A stretch of 64,000 nucleotides of DNA from Onchidella celtica. Taxonomy: Eukaryota; Mollusca; Gastropoda; Systellommatophora; Onchidiidae. Below, piece after piece: positions 13,000-24,171 of the stretch (the stretch's first letter is position 1; each line of letters starts with the position of its first letter). The position numbers were made by a program, and so were the translations under genes. The DNA is taken from positions 68,601,714-68,665,713 of the forward strand of contig OZ007570.1 in NCBI GenBank assembly GCA_963931925.1, read 5' to 3'. The notes under the pieces are model-generated. The model made no database searches and was not told where the DNA came from. It worked only from the letters and a program-made list of their open reading frames with translations.

Positions 13000-13640
13000 T
13001 TGGGAAATTTGGTGGCTTGCAGAACTTCGTCAGTCATCGAGTTAACACTGGTCAACAAAGATGATGTCAGACATTATATCAGAAAACAATTTCCAGAAAG
13101 GAGTTATAATATAGTTGCCAAACACAATTTTCAGTATATGTCTCTGGTAAATCCACAGAAAGTGTTCCTACTCCCACTCCATATAAAAGTGGGATAAATG
13201 AAGAACGTTGTCAAAAGTATGGACAGAAATGGAGATGGCGTTCAATATTTCAGGTAGAAATTTGGGTAGACACAAGTGAAACAAAACTGAAAGAAGGCAT
13301 TTTTGTGTCCCCTGAAATTCGTGAATTGTTGGCTGACGACTCATTTCAGGATAAACTAAATCCACGTGAACTAGAAGCCTGTGAAGCATTCCAATTGGAT
13401 GTGGAAAAATTCCTGGGAAATTACAGAGCGGACAATTATTCTGACTTGATGGAAAACTTGTTAAAAACGTCGTGTCAGTTGGGATCTCGCATGTCTCTTA
13501 AAATGTACTTTCTGCACTGACAAAATGACTTTCTTCCTTCCAATCTTGGAGATGTATGTGATGCGCATGTTGAAAGGTTTGACAAATATATAAAGTTGAT
13601 GGAAAACAGATATCAAGGCAGGTTTAACCCCAATATCCGA
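13000..13640 (+). pseudogene. Decayed transposon-associated protein gene fragment
   Basis: The better part, about 13305-13640, encodes SPEIRELLADDSFQ, an LGNYRADNY segment, then SLKMYFLH, a stop at 13518-13520, and in the same frame continues with NDFLPSNLGDV and an ERF...LMENRYQGRFNPN segment. This order matches a conserved protein found repeatedly in insect and mollusc genomes and thought to be transposon-derived, in which the segments read roughly SxKxHFLHxHxDFFPxNxG, then ERFHxD and MExRYQG. I recall the family by pattern only, cannot name the superfamily, and do not know its biochemical role. The upstream 13000-13197 frame may be an earlier piece in another phase. The stop and broken phase indicate a dead copy. 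No terminal repeats were found around it. Confidence 0.5.
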
Positions 13641-13654
13641 CTTTTAGGGATAAT

Positions 13655-13790
13655 CTGCTGTTTTCCTTTATCTTCATCCACACTCCTTTAATCCTGCTTT
13701 AATTCTGATCCGCAGTTATATTCTCTGTGTCCTGCTGTCTTTCTGTCTGTCAGTCATACTCTCGCTGATGTCATCCTGATCTCCATTCAT
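13655..13790. repeat. Unique flank shared with 16275-16430
   Basis: Both stretches read CTGTTTTC/CTATTTTC, then CACACTCC, TTAATCCTG, TCTGATCCGCAG or TCTGATCTGCAG, TTCTCTGTGTCCT and TCAGTCATACTCTC in the same order. They are direct copies about 2.6 kb apart. Each leads into CATACTCTC-type repeat units, but only the first copy has the expanded array. Confidence 0.75.
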
Positions 13791-14430
13791 ACTCTCGCTG
13801 GTGTCTTTCTGATCTTCATTCATACTCTCGCTGCTGTCTTTCTGATCTCCATTCATACTCTCGCTGGTGTCTTTCTGATCTTCATTCATACTCTCGCTGG
13901 TGTCTTTCTGATCTTCATTCATACTCTCGCTGGTGTCTTTCTGATCTTCATTCATACTCTCGCTGGTGTCTTTCTGATCTTCATTCATATTCTCGCTGGT
14001 GTCTTTCTGATCTTCATTCATACTCTTGCTGGTGTCTTTCTGATCTTCATTCATACTCTCGCTTCTGTCGTTCTGATCTTCATTCATATTCTCGCTGGTG
14101 TCTTTCTGATCTTCATTCATACTCTCGCTGCTGTCTTTCTGCTCTTCATTCATATTCTCGCTGGTGTCTTTCTGATCTTCATTCATATTCTCGCTGGTGT
14201 CTTTCTGATCTTCATTCATATTCTCGCTGGTGTCTTTCTGATCTTCATTCATACTCTCGCTGGTGTCTTTCTGATCTTCATTCATACTCTCGCTGGTGTC
14301 TTTCTGATCTTCATTCATACTCTCGTTGGTGTCTTTCTGATCTTCATTCATACTCTCGCTGGTGTCTTTCTGATCTTCATTCATACTCTCGCTGGTGTCT
14401 TTCTGATCTTCAATCATACTCTCACTAGTG
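13716..14430 (-). repeat. 33-bp minisatellite with an 11-residue reading frame
   Basis: About 21 near-identical 33-bp units. On the minus strand each reads as the 11-residue unit DTSESMNEDQK with few substitutions, and the 33-bp period keeps the frame open for 266 codons. The frame begins at TTG with the first ATG at about codon 17, before the repeats, and ends soon after them. There is no signal peptide or flanking domain. Several third-position-neutral and several amino-acid-changing differences occur between units, so I see no clear sign of protein selection. It is most likely a noncoding minisatellite, though an acidic repeat protein exon cannot be excluded. Confidence 0.8.
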
Positions 14431-14519
14431 TCTATCTGACCTTCATGGGGAAGTAATTTTGGTTTCATCAACGCGAACCGGGCATTCCACACAATCAAAA
14501 TTGCCTGAACTTCCAAGCA

Positions 14520-16274
14520 TTTCTGATTTTTTACAATGGGTACAGCTAATTTGTAAGTTTTTCAATTGTTTTGATAGTTAATCTGGAGACTCCTTATTCA
14601 GTTTTCAGCACTTCGAAATGTCTGAAATGGTAATTAAAATGTAGCTGTGGCTTACTTTTATTCTCAGTGATATTTCTATGTTTATGTTTCTAGGTAAAAA
14701 AGAGAACCATAAATATCATAAAAACATGAAGTGTTGGCTCAAATCTGACTTCAGATCTGAAATAAGCGACCCTGAATTACTTATAAAAAGTTGAAATTTG
14801 TTAAATTATTATAGTTCCTACCATTTCAATTCATATGTAGATCTAACCGATTATTTATACAGACATAGATACATTATTGGTTTCATGCCGTAGGGGCAAA
14901 TAGATAACAACAGCTGTGCCGAAAAGGCCAACACTTAAAACTTATGTGCACGACGAAAGGGTGAACAGATCAAACTTAAGATATTTTTGTGTGTGGCTAT
15001 CAAAATTATATTCTTGGCGGGGGGGGGGGGGGGAGGTGGCTTTACCCAACGGGAGCCTTACGGGCATTTTTGTTAAAATCTCATATCGATTTTGTGCTAT
15101 GTAGTCTGACAAGCTTTGGAGAAATCGATGGGAAGAGTAGCAGAGAATTTTCTAGACTTGAATTTCTTGCAGCACTGATTTTGGCGGTTGTCACCTTCGT
15201 CATCAGGGAAATCAAGCGTACGCCTTTTCTTTTTAATTATCTATTTGCCTCTCCGTCATGAATCCGATGAAATATCCAAGAGTTAACTAATGCAAAATCA
15301 CCAATTATACCATTTTCTATTTGGCCCACTTGGTCGAATAGGTCTCGTGTCGGCTCTTTTACCTGTCGAACTCTCACGTGTTTCCTCTTTCAATTCTGCA
15401 AAGAAAAGATTACATTTTATTTGAACAAAAAAGTATACAAAATATGAAACTAGAGAAACAAAGTTCTCCTTTATGTACGCATAGCATTTGAGAAGATAAT
15501 AGTTCACCCCACCATGGTGATATAATAACAAAAGTTAGATTGTGCTGTTATAGAATGGACCCCAGGTGCTTCATCCAAGTCACAGCACACTCTGATTTGC
15601 TCAAAACCACGAGGAATGAATTCTTTGTCCATTCCATATGAATCCCATTTCAATATAATATGCAACCGTTACAGTTGAGCTCAAGTGCAAAATTTAGTTC
15701 ATGACAGTGTGTTAACAGATCACACAATTGTTTGATCAGATCTCCCCCAAATGGCGTCATTTTATGGATTTGAAAAGTTTTATGGCACTATCGTTGTTGC
15801 TATCTGTATTTAATATTGGTGTAGTTTTTGGCGGGGCGAGACAGGTTCGCCCTACTGGTAGAGAGGCAAGCTAGCATTACTGGTACTTCAGGTCAGGTCA
15901 CACTCCTCTGCTGGCAGTGCAATGCAGGTTAAGCAGGTTCCTTTGGCCTGCAGAGTAGGGCAGGCTAAAACACCTGGCAGTGAAGGGCGGATTAATCGGG
16001 CTCTTTTGGTGGCAGAGCAAGGTTCCTGTGGTGGTTTATCAGTGCATAATAGACACCTTCTGCTGGTATTTCTGGGCAGATTAAGCAGGGTCTCTGTGCC
16101 GATAGTGATGTGCAGGGATGGCTGTACAGGCTTCATCTGATTGCAGGACAGGGCTGGACACTGTTGACTTCCTCCGTTGGCTTGGAATGGCTGGTCTCCT
16201 TCACAGGCAGGGCGCGATTGTTAGGACTTTTTTGGCATGGAGTTGACTTCTTCCCCATTTACTTCTGCTGTCTG
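14520..16274. other. No gene recognised
   Basis: About 1.75 kb with no supported gene. A G-run of about 15 occurs near 15018-15033. From 15880 to 16240 there are loosely repeated GCAGGTTAAGCAGG and GGGCAGGCTAA-type phrases, which may be a very diverged tandem repeat. Confidence 0.45.
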
Positions 16275-16580
16275 ACTTTCAGCCATACTCTGCTATTTTC
16301 CTTTACCTTCATTCACACTCCCTTAATCCTGTTTTCCTTCTGATCTGCAGTTATTTTCTCTGTGTCCTACTGTCTTTCCGACCTTCAGTCATACTCTCAC
16401 TAGTGTCATCTTATCTTCAGTCATAGACTCACATCTGTCTTTTTTTACCTTTAACCATACTATCTGTATGTCTTTCTGACCTTCATTACGCACTCTACAT
16501 GTTGCTCCAACATGAGTCATACTCTGTATGTGTCCAACTGATCTTCGGTTATATTATCTGTGTGTCTTTATGATATTAAG
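16275..16580. repeat. Diverged relative of the 33-bp minisatellite locus
   Basis: Repeats the flank at 13655-13790 and continues with degenerate units containing TCATACTC, GTCTTTCTGACCTTCA and GTGTCTTT phrases, but without the homogenised 33-bp array. It looks like an unexpanded or decayed sister copy. Confidence 0.65.
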
Positions 16581-16948
16581 TCATGCTCCCTGTGTCTTTT
16601 CTTCCTTTTCAAATGAAGTATTTTGTAGCGTATCACTGTTTTAGAGACGATCGATATAGTCTCACCCCCGTGTTGTTCGCTCTCTGCGACCTTTCTCACC
16701 CCTCCTTACTAGTCTGTGTTCCTCTTTGATGTCTCGCGGCTTGACCCGTGTTTGTCATTTTAGGTCAATCGAGAATGTACTGTACCAATCGTGTCGGACT
16801 TGTTTAAGCTAGGTTGGCCTTGGAGTGATGTAACATATTGACGTGTTCTCTTGCGATTGGTTGGTTTGCATAGGCCCCGAAGGCTTTAGGTCAGTATCTT
16901 ACAAATTGGGCAGGAAGCCACTTCGGCCAAAAAGTATATATATATATG

Positions 16949-16953
16949 TTACA
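16949..16953. other. 5-bp target site duplication (left), TTACA
   Basis: TTACA directly precedes the 5' LTR and is repeated at 25403-25407 directly after the 3' LTR. A 5-bp duplication fits Ty3/Gypsy-type integrase. It lies inside the first seven bases of the DNA transposon's terminal repeat. Confidence 0.9.
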
Positions 16954-18184
16954 TGTCACGAGTGGAGTGAGTGCAATTAAGGGGATTGCTACAGAGCGGG
17001 TGTAGAGTAAGAAGGGCTCACGGCAGACAGGTAGGGAAAGACGTGAAAGGAAGAGAGTAAAATTAACGCACGAAGACAAGTAAGGAAAGCGTGCATGTTA
17101 TGAGTGGTGGGGGTCTGAATGAGGCGAAAGCGCTGTATTACTATCATTGCAAGTTAGAAGGTCCTACTGAACGGACGCTAGTAAGAGCCCAGCGGGCGGA
17201 CATAAGGGGAGCAGTCGAGAGACCAGTGAGAGAGTTTTTCCAGTGATGACTGGTAGGTAGAACGTTGATTGATAATTATGATTGATGTATTATATTATAT
17301 TCGTCTATTACCATGATGTAAATAAGTATATGTGAGGAATGTGGAAGTCCTTGATATTGGATATAGCAATGTGCGCCATGAGCGATAGATGAAAGTGAGT
17401 TCATGGATTTGTAGCGCGAGTGAGTAGTGTGTACTCCGATGGAGGTGTGTTACCGTAAGATGTGTGGTGAGTGAAAGGTGAACTAGTGTGTGTACGCTTC
17501 ATGGGTTGTAAGGAGAGGTGGAGTGAATAGAAATGGTAGGGTATTATACCAATGTAATGTTATTCTTGTAGGTGCCGAGGTCGGGCCAATGAGCGCCGCC
17601 TACGGTGATAGGCCAGCATAGGGCCGGAGGCCACACATAGGCCAGAAGTGAGGCTGTCAGTGCAGGACAGTAGAGGCACATAAAGTCGTGGCAGTCAGGC
17701 CACGGACAGGGACGTAGATATGAGCGTGAATGTGATAATGTACTATTGCCATGTTGAGGGGCTAGTGAACTAATAATGTACTATTGAAATGATAATGTCT
17801 ATTGAATGTGATAATGTGTTATTGCCCTGCTGAGGTGCTAGGGGAGTGCTAAGGTGTATGACAATAGGAAGGTGATATTGAGAGACTGCGGTGCCAGTGA
17901 ATTATTAATGTGCTATTAAGACCCTGAGGGGAGAGGCTGAGGCTGAAGTGCCTTTAGGAGTAACTACCGGGTTGTGGATCCGAGGGAGAGTGTGTGTGAG
18001 AATAAGGCCGTTGTACGGCAGTTAATCCCAATAATATAATGTATGTAATTGCGCTATTATCTGTATAATTATGTTTAATAAATGTGTGAGTCTGATGGAT
18101 TGTTCTGTTAAGTGTTAAACTTGTTTGTTCGTGATTGTTGTCCTGTCATAAACTATTACATCTCCCAGTCTGGGATTTGTGACA
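16954..18184 (+). repeat. 5' LTR, 1,231 bp
   Basis: Identical in length to the 3' LTR at 24172-25402. Differences noticed are five substitutions: three between about 17155 and 17205, one near 17589 and one near 17963. A polyadenylation-type AATAAA is at 18077-18082. The LTR would supply the Pol II promoter, but no unambiguous TATA box was identified. Confidence 0.95.
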
Positions 18185-18185
18185 C

Positions 18186-18198
18186 TGGGGGCTCGTCC
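18186..18198 (+). promoter_or_regulatory. Primer binding site, tRNA-Pro type
   Basis: TGGGGGCTCGTCC starts two bases after the LTR end. It is complementary to the 3' end of tRNA-Pro including the CCA, the same primer used by many retroviruses. The 13-base match then breaks down. Confidence 0.85.
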
Positions 18199-19141
18199 TG
18201 TTTACCTGTGGTCATTTTGACATTGTGTATTCGTTATATCTAGTAGTTTTTCTGTTGTGCTAGGAATTCGTGCTGTTGTCCTTGTTCGTGGGATGAATGG
18301 GACTTTCATGATGATATGATTTATTTATATTTATGAATATGTATTGATGCATGTATTTTGATGAATATGTATTAATGTGAACTTAAATTTCTGCAGAGAG
18401 TGTGTGTGCCAGCCTGTAGAGGAGACAAGCAGCCAGAGCTCCGGCATACGTCAAGTTAAATAAAACGCTGATTGAAAGTTAAGTAAAAGTCAAAATTTTT
18501 GTGCCCTGGATTGTGGGCTGTTCCTTTAATCTGTCTTTTTCTCTGTTTTTGCTGTTTTCGTTGTAATTGATTGTACGGGCGGTGGCGCGGGTTTGCTGTG
18601 GTGAGCGTAGTTTATCCTCTTCGGGAGGTGGGCTAAATTTGGAACTTCGTTCATCACAGTGAACAGTTCTGTAGGGACCTGTATTTTTGTTCAGATTGTA
18701 GCGTTCTATCTTCCTCGTTGTTTTAGGAAGACGTTTCTCTTGTCCCTCTCTTCCCTATCTGTAGATACGTTCTTTTTTTTTCAGACTCTGTTCTTGTTCG
18801 TACCTTGTAGTGTAATCGGCGTAGTTAGGTTGCATTTTTTTTCATTATATTTTCTTTTTTAGGTCTTTGTCCTAGTCTGGTTCGTTGTCCTTGACGTACT
18901 TGTGGTCCTTCTACTGAATTTCCTCATTTGTGTCTTTTCTATTCTTTTTTTTATTATTAATAGTGCTATGCATTGTATGAATATAGAATTAGTTAGGAAG
19001 TAGGTAAATTTCTGAATTGTATTTGAGACAATTGGGTATTGTTATATCTGGTGTGATCTCAGGTCTCTGGTCGTGTCGTTAGTGATCATACCGACAGGGT
19101 AGCCGTTTTCATAGTATATACCGTAACCATAAATCTATGAA
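18199..19141 (+). other. Retrotransposon leader, noncoding
   Basis: About 940 bp between the primer site and the gag start, T-rich, with no open frame of note. It would hold the packaging signal of the element RNA; no specific structure was identified. Confidence 0.6.
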
Positions 19142-21166
19142 ATGGCGGAACTCCAACAACTAATGAAGTTGGGTAAGGAACTTGGCCTGGAGGGAGAGGA
19201 GCTACGCGGCTGGATTAAAGAACAGCAGGCGGATTTGCGCGATGAGCGTGCTAAAGATAGAGAGCGAGAAAAAGAGGCTCAAGAGCGACAGAGAGAAGAG
19301 GAAAGGGAGTTTAAGCAACAGGAAAGAGAGGCAAAGGAACGGGAGCAGGAGAGGGAGTTAAAGTTAAGGGAGATAGAAGCTCAAGAACGGGAGATAAAGT
19401 TAAAGGAGATAGAGGCGCAAGTAAAGATCGCCGAGTTGGAAATCAAAAAGAATGCGCCAACAGAAACAGTTGAGCGGCAGGTACACAATAAAGGTGGCGT
19501 TAGGATTAAGCTCCCTACGTTCGACGACCGGAAGGACGACATAGACGCCTTCCTTTACAGGTTCGAACTGAACGCACAATTGCAATGGGGGGGAAATAAG
19601 GAATTATGGTCCACGTACCTGGCGTCTCTACTGCAGGGGCGAGCGTTAACCTACTTTAAAGAGCTACAGCGCGAAGACGTGCAAGATTACGATAAGCTGA
19701 AGGCTTTGCTGCTTCGCCGATTTGCGCGTACCGAGGAATATTTCCGGGAGCAGTTTAGGCGAGCACGTGCGGATACCAGGGAGGACTTTGCTGCCTTCGT
19801 CGCGAGACTAACGGAATATTTCGCGAACTGGGTAGACTTGGCGCATGTGGGCGCGGATTTTGCTAAACTGAAAGACCTAATGATCCGTGACCAGCTGTAC
19901 GCGTCGTGCCATAAAGATCTGGTGGCCTTCCTGAAAGAAAACGAACCCGCGACGGTGCAGGAGGCGTCTAAGTTGCCGGAAGCGTACCGTACGGCACATC
20001 CGTCCAAACCAGTCGCCGGGGCGTACGTCCAAGATGCTGGGTACGTCGCCGTGGTTGAGGGGTCGCCGGCAGGACTTAAGGACAGGTCGCAGCGTGGTGC
20101 CTATAGTGGGCAAGCCCAGGGGCAGCGTAGGGGCTATCACCAATCACCTGCATATGGATCCGGTAAGTTTGACCGAGCAGGAGGGCTAGGTCGCGGTAAT
20201 GGCCGAGGGCGATTTGTGACCTTTGCCGATGACCGACGGCATAGGGACTTTAGTTCCGGTCGCGATGGGTCACGGGGACCCAGGCCTAGTGCAGCACAGG
20301 GAGCGGAGTGTTGGACTTGCGGACGCGTGGGTCACTTTTCACGCGAGTGTAGGGCCGCGAAGTGTTGGAACTGCGGAAGAGCAGATCACATCAGCGTGAA
20401 CTGCCCTGCAGGTAGGATAGCGGCGAACGTGGACAGTGGCTCCAGTCCATGTTCCCCTAATAAATTTCATCATGCGGCTGCGTGTGTTACATCGGACAAC
20501 GGAGGCGGACAGTATTCTAAGTGTCCCAGTTGTGAGAAGTTATTATCTTCCGGTGTTTTACCTTGTGGGAGAAAGATCCCCGTTATAAATTCATGTCATA
20601 CAGGAGGTGGTCTTAGGGTTTATCCGGGGTTTGTTGGGGACGAACCGGTCTCGGTTTTACGAGATACAGGATCTACCGTTGTGGGAGTGCATAGAGAATG
20701 CATTCGGGATTCACAGCTTACAGGTGAGACTGTCCCGTGCATCCAATTTTCGGGGGCCATTGAGAAATTACCCATGGCAAGAATAGTGACAGATACACCT
20801 TTCCTTAGCTGGGAAGTCGAAGCAGTCGTTGGTTGTTTTCCAGGCGCCCTGCTCATCATTGGGAATGTATCACGGGTAGTTTCCCCTTCCGATGAGAACG
20901 TGCAAGCATGGTCGCAATCAAAAGGTATTGACTTTTGCGCCGCGGTCGAAACACGTCGACAGGTAGCTGATAAAGATAAGATTAGACCTTTGGCGACGCC
21001 AGCGGTCAACCTAGATATCACGCCAGAGCGCTTGGCGAGATTACAAAGGGAGGACCCATCATTAAACCCATGTTTTGGGGAAGCGCGAACCGAGAAAACG
21101 AGGAGATATAAGAAGGGTCGTCCTCCTTTGTTGTTCAGGCGGGCATTCTGTTCCGTAAGTATGTAA
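19142..21166 (+). CDS. gag: Gag with aspartic protease
   Basis: 674 codons from ATG. Residues 1 to about 105 are a highly charged Glu/Arg/Lys coiled coil. Residues about 118-280 are a retrotransposon Gag/capsid-like domain (IKLPTFDDRKDDIDAFLYRF, then the WSTYLASLLQGRALTYF segment). A Gly/Arg-rich basic stretch leads to two CCHC zinc knuckles, CWTCGRVGHFSREC at 390-403 and CWNCGRADHISVNC at 408-421, which bind element RNA. A retropepsin-type active site DTG starts at Asp508 (VLRDTGSTVVGV). So Gag and protease share one frame. The last few dozen codons no longer match the family: the frame leaves the pol register near 21111-21125 and stops at 21164. This may be a mutation, or a programmed shift, although no slippery heptamer was evident to me. 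Confidence 0.85.
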   Translation: MAELQQLMKLGKELGLEGEELRGWIKEQQADLRDERAKDREREKEAQERQREEEREFKQQEREAKEREQERELKLREIEAQEREIKLKEIEAQVKIAELEIKKNAPTETVERQVHNKGGVRIKLPTFDDRKDDIDAFLYRFELNAQLQWGGNKELWSTYLASLLQGRALTYFKELQREDVQDYDKLKALLLRRFARTEEYFREQFRRARADTREDFAAFVARLTEYFANWVDLAHVGADFAKLKDLMIRDQLYASCHKDLVAFLKENEPATVQEASKLPEAYRTAHPSKPVAGAYVQDAGYVAVVEGSPAGLKDRSQRGAYSGQAQGQRRGYHQSPAYGSGKFDRAGGLGRGNGRGRFVTFADDRRHRDFSSGRDGSRGPRPSAAQGAECWTCGRVGHFSRECRAAKCWNCGRADHISVNCPAGRIAANVDSGSSPCSPNKFHHAAACVTSDNGGGQYSKCPSCEKLLSSGVLPCGRKIPVINSCHTGGGLRVYPGFVGDEPVSVLRDTGSTVVGVHRECIRDSQLTGETVPCIQFSGAIEKLPMARIVTDTPFLSWEVEAVVGCFPGALLIIGNVSRVVSPSDENVQAWSQSKGIDFCAAVETRRQVADKDKIRPLATPAVNLDITPERLARLQREDPSLNPCFGEARTEKTRRYKKGRPPLLFRRAFCSVSM

Positions 21167-22290
21167 CGGTGGCCTCCATTTTAAAGCAGGTCGTTGTGCC
21201 AGCGTTGCTGATCGCAACAGTATTGCATTTGGCACATGATGTCCCATTAGCGGGTCATATGGGGATAGCTAGAACCAAAGAAAGGGTTCTTAAAAATTTT
21301 TACTGGCCATCGATCCACAGAGATGTGGAAGTCTATTGTAAGACGTGCAGTGCGTGCCAAAAGACGACGCATAAGGGTCGTACACCCCAGGCTCCTCTTC
21401 AGAAGATCCCCACGGTCTCGGAACCGTTTAAAAAGGTCTCGATAGACCTTGTTGGCCCCATTCACCCAGCGACCGATAGGGGGAATCGATTTTTCTTAAC
21501 GGTCATATGTAATGCTACGAGATGGCCAGAGGCGGTTCCTCTGCGGACCATAACGTCTGAGGCAGTCGCGGAAGCGTTGTTTGCAATTTTCGCTAGGGTA
21601 GGAATACCAGAGCAAATTCTGTATGATAGGGGCGCGCAATTTACGTCGGAGATGATGAAGGAATTGTTCCGCTTATTCAGCATACAACCCATCACTACCA
21701 CCCCTTATCATCCGCAGGCTAATGGCATGTGCGAGAGATTGAACTCGACGTTAAAGTCGATGCTGCGTAAGGTAGCTGCTGACCGCCCTAAAGATTGGGA
21801 TAGATATATCCCTGCAGTGTTATTCGCGTACAGATAGGTACGGCAGGAGTCAACGGGATTCTCGCCGTTTGAAATGATGTACGGTCGTAGTCCTAGGGGT
21901 CCAACTGATGTTCTTCGGGACATGATGACGTCGCCATCATCGGGAGACGATGATCAGATTTCGGTGTTTCAGTACCTTGTTGATTTAAGAGAAAGATTAT
22001 CTTCAGCGCGCACTATGGCAGAAGAAGCTTCTGGTATCGCTTCGAAAAGAGCAAAAGACTATAAAGATAGAGGTTCCAAACTGAGAATTTTTAAGCCAGG
22101 AGACAAGGTCCTATTGTTGTTACCTACGGACCATAATAAGTTATTGATGACATGGAAAGGCCCTTATGTTATTGAGCGAGTTGTTTCAAAGGTAGATTAC
22201 GCTATCCACATTGATGGAACGAGTAAGGTTTTCCATGTTAATATGCTACAGAGATTTTATGAGAGACCAGAGTATCTGTGTGCACAGACA
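21111..22290 (+). pseudogene. int: Ty3/Gypsy-type integrase, with internal stop
   Basis: Frame differs from gag. It has an HHCC zinc-binding region (histidines in AHDVPLAGHM, cysteines in YCKTCSACQ). The DDE core follows, with aspartates in SIDLVGP and LYDRGAQFTS and the glutamate in NGMCERLN. After FAYR comes a TAG at 21835-21837; the same frame then continues. The C-terminal module has FKPGDKVLLLLP and WKGPYVIERV, the GPY motif that marks Gypsy and retroviral integrases. The enzyme would join element cDNA to target DNA with a 5-bp stagger, matching the TTACA duplications. Position before the reverse transcriptase is the notable feature. A single stop in an otherwise well-kept frame could be a true mutation or a sequencing error. 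Confidence 0.85.
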
Positions 22291-22389
22291 AGACCAGAGG
22301 AGACTGTCTTCTCTATTGCTTGTACGGGGGTCGTAGACCAGTTGGACTGTGACGTAAGCGACACCGAGGCGCAGGAAGAGTTACAAATT

Positions 22390-23816
22390 CAATTGCCGGA
22401 GTTAACTCCGACACAAGGTTACAGGGACGTAAAAATTAACCCTGACTTTACGAGTTCAAGGAGTAGGGAACTTAAGACCCTGTTAGCGTCATTCCCGGAT
22501 GTTGTTACGGATTTGCCGGGTCGCACTACGGTGATCCAGCACCAAATAAAGTTGACTTCGGATAAGCCAGTATTTCTTAGACCGTATCCGGTGCCTTTTT
22601 CTTCGAGAGATAGAGTCATAAAGGAAGTTGAGTCAATGTTGAAGTTAGATGTGATAGAACCATCAACATCGCCGTATTCATCACCCATCGTCCTCGTGAA
22701 AAAACTTGATGGATCGGTGCGGTTCTGTATTGATTTTCGAAGATTGAACACTATTACGGTAGGCGATAGGGAGCCTGTCCCGTTTCAGGAGGAATTAATA
22801 GCTTCATTGGCCGGGTCCACGTGGTTTTCCAAGATAGATTTAACGAAAGGGTATTGGGAAATCCCGCTTACTGAGGAGTCTAAACAATACACGGCGTTCC
22901 AAACGCCCATTGGATTATTCCAATTTAAGGTCATGCCATTTGGGTTGGTAAACGCGCCAGCGACGTTTGCACGATTAATGAGACTAGTGTTGAAGGACAT
23001 ACCTAATGTCGTGTCATTCTTTGACGATAAGCATGTCATACGTCAACATGGTCTGATCATATTCAGACACTAACAGTAATTTTTCAACGATTACGTCATT
23101 TTTGGTTAACTGCTAAACCCGCAAAGATGGATTTGGCATGTCCAGAGATAGTATTCTTAGGACATATCGTGGGTAGAGGTGTTCAGAGACCTGAAGTAAC
23201 AAAAATTGACAAATTAGTAGGGTTGCAAATCCCTAAAACAAAGAAACAAGTCAGAAGCTTAGTGGGAATTTTAAATTATTACAGAAAGTTCATTCCAAAT
23301 TTTTCCTCCTTGTCATCTTCTCTTACTGGCCTTACTAAGAAGGGACAACCCGATAAGGTCCAGTGGACGTCTGAGTGTCAGACAGCATTTGATAATTTGG
23401 TGACAGCATTATCATCGTCACCCATTCTGATATTACCCGATTTTCGATCTAATTTTATCCTCAGAACGGATGCGTCGGACTCTGGTGTCGGCGCTTGTCT
23501 TCTACAGGAGAAGAACGAATGTCTCCATCCCGTATGTTATGTCAGTAGGAAGTTATTGCAGAGAGAAAGAAAATATTCTGTGATAGAGCGGGAGTGTCTT
23601 GCCATTGTGTGGTCCGTCCAGAAATTGGGACGTTATCTCATGGGACGAGAATTTTGTATCCAGACAGATCACAAGCCACTAACGTTTTTGTCGAAGAATC
23701 GTTCGTCCAGCCCACGCTTATCTAGATGGGCATTGGCTTTGCAGCCGTATACCTTCGTTATTCAACCAATTCCAGGAACCAGCAATCATATCGCCGACTA
23801 CCTTAGTCGAGCCTAG
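22390..23816 (+). pseudogene. pol: Ty3/Gypsy-type reverse transcriptase and RNase H, frameshifted
   Basis: Follows the integrase C-terminus in the same open frame (21874-23073). RT motifs in order: VIEPSTSPYSSPIVLVKK, DGSVRFCIDFRRLN, FSKIDLTKGYWEI with the first catalytic aspartate, FKVMPFGLVNAPATF, and the catalytic pair in SFFDD. Immediately after the paired aspartates (about 23025-23035) the reading frame shifts. The rest is found in another frame from about 23034 to 23816: EIVFLGHIVG, then the connection with VGILNYYRKFIPNFS, and an RNase H with catalytic residues in RTDASDSGVGACLL, ERECLAIVW and QTDHKPLTFL, ending HIADYLSRA. Copies genomic RNA to cDNA in virus-like particles. The break at the active site means this copy cannot make intact RT. 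Confidence 0.87.
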
Positions 23817-24171
23817 GGGAAGAGTTCAGGAGCTTATACATCGGAGGACAGGAACATTGACAGGATCTGTGTGAATGAGTCGACTTTAAAATATTGACAT
23901 TATAAATATGATATGAAGGATGGTTGATAGGTTGATTGGTTTTTGATTCTGTATTAGGTATTGTGTTTAGTTAGCTATTGATGATGTGATACATATATGC
24001 ATATTGCAGGGCATATTGATCCCCATATTTTCCCCTGATTTCGGTATTTTATATACTAGGGGAACTGCTAGGTCATTTTTTTAGTGTAGGTATTGCGCAC
24101 GCTCACTCGTTGACAGTCATCTTGATGCGATTTGAAATTAATTGCATTAATTTTTTTGGGGTGGGGGATGA
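23817..24171 (+). other. Retrotransposon 3' untranslated region with purine tract
   Basis: About 355 bp after the RNase H stop. A polypurine tract, GGGGTGGGGGATGA (about 24158-24171), abuts the 3' LTR, where plus-strand DNA synthesis would start. Confidence 0.75.

Noticed and set aside
16891-17079. Small minus-strand protein, repeated at 24103-24297
   Set aside because: Both are chance frames in the two identical LTRs.
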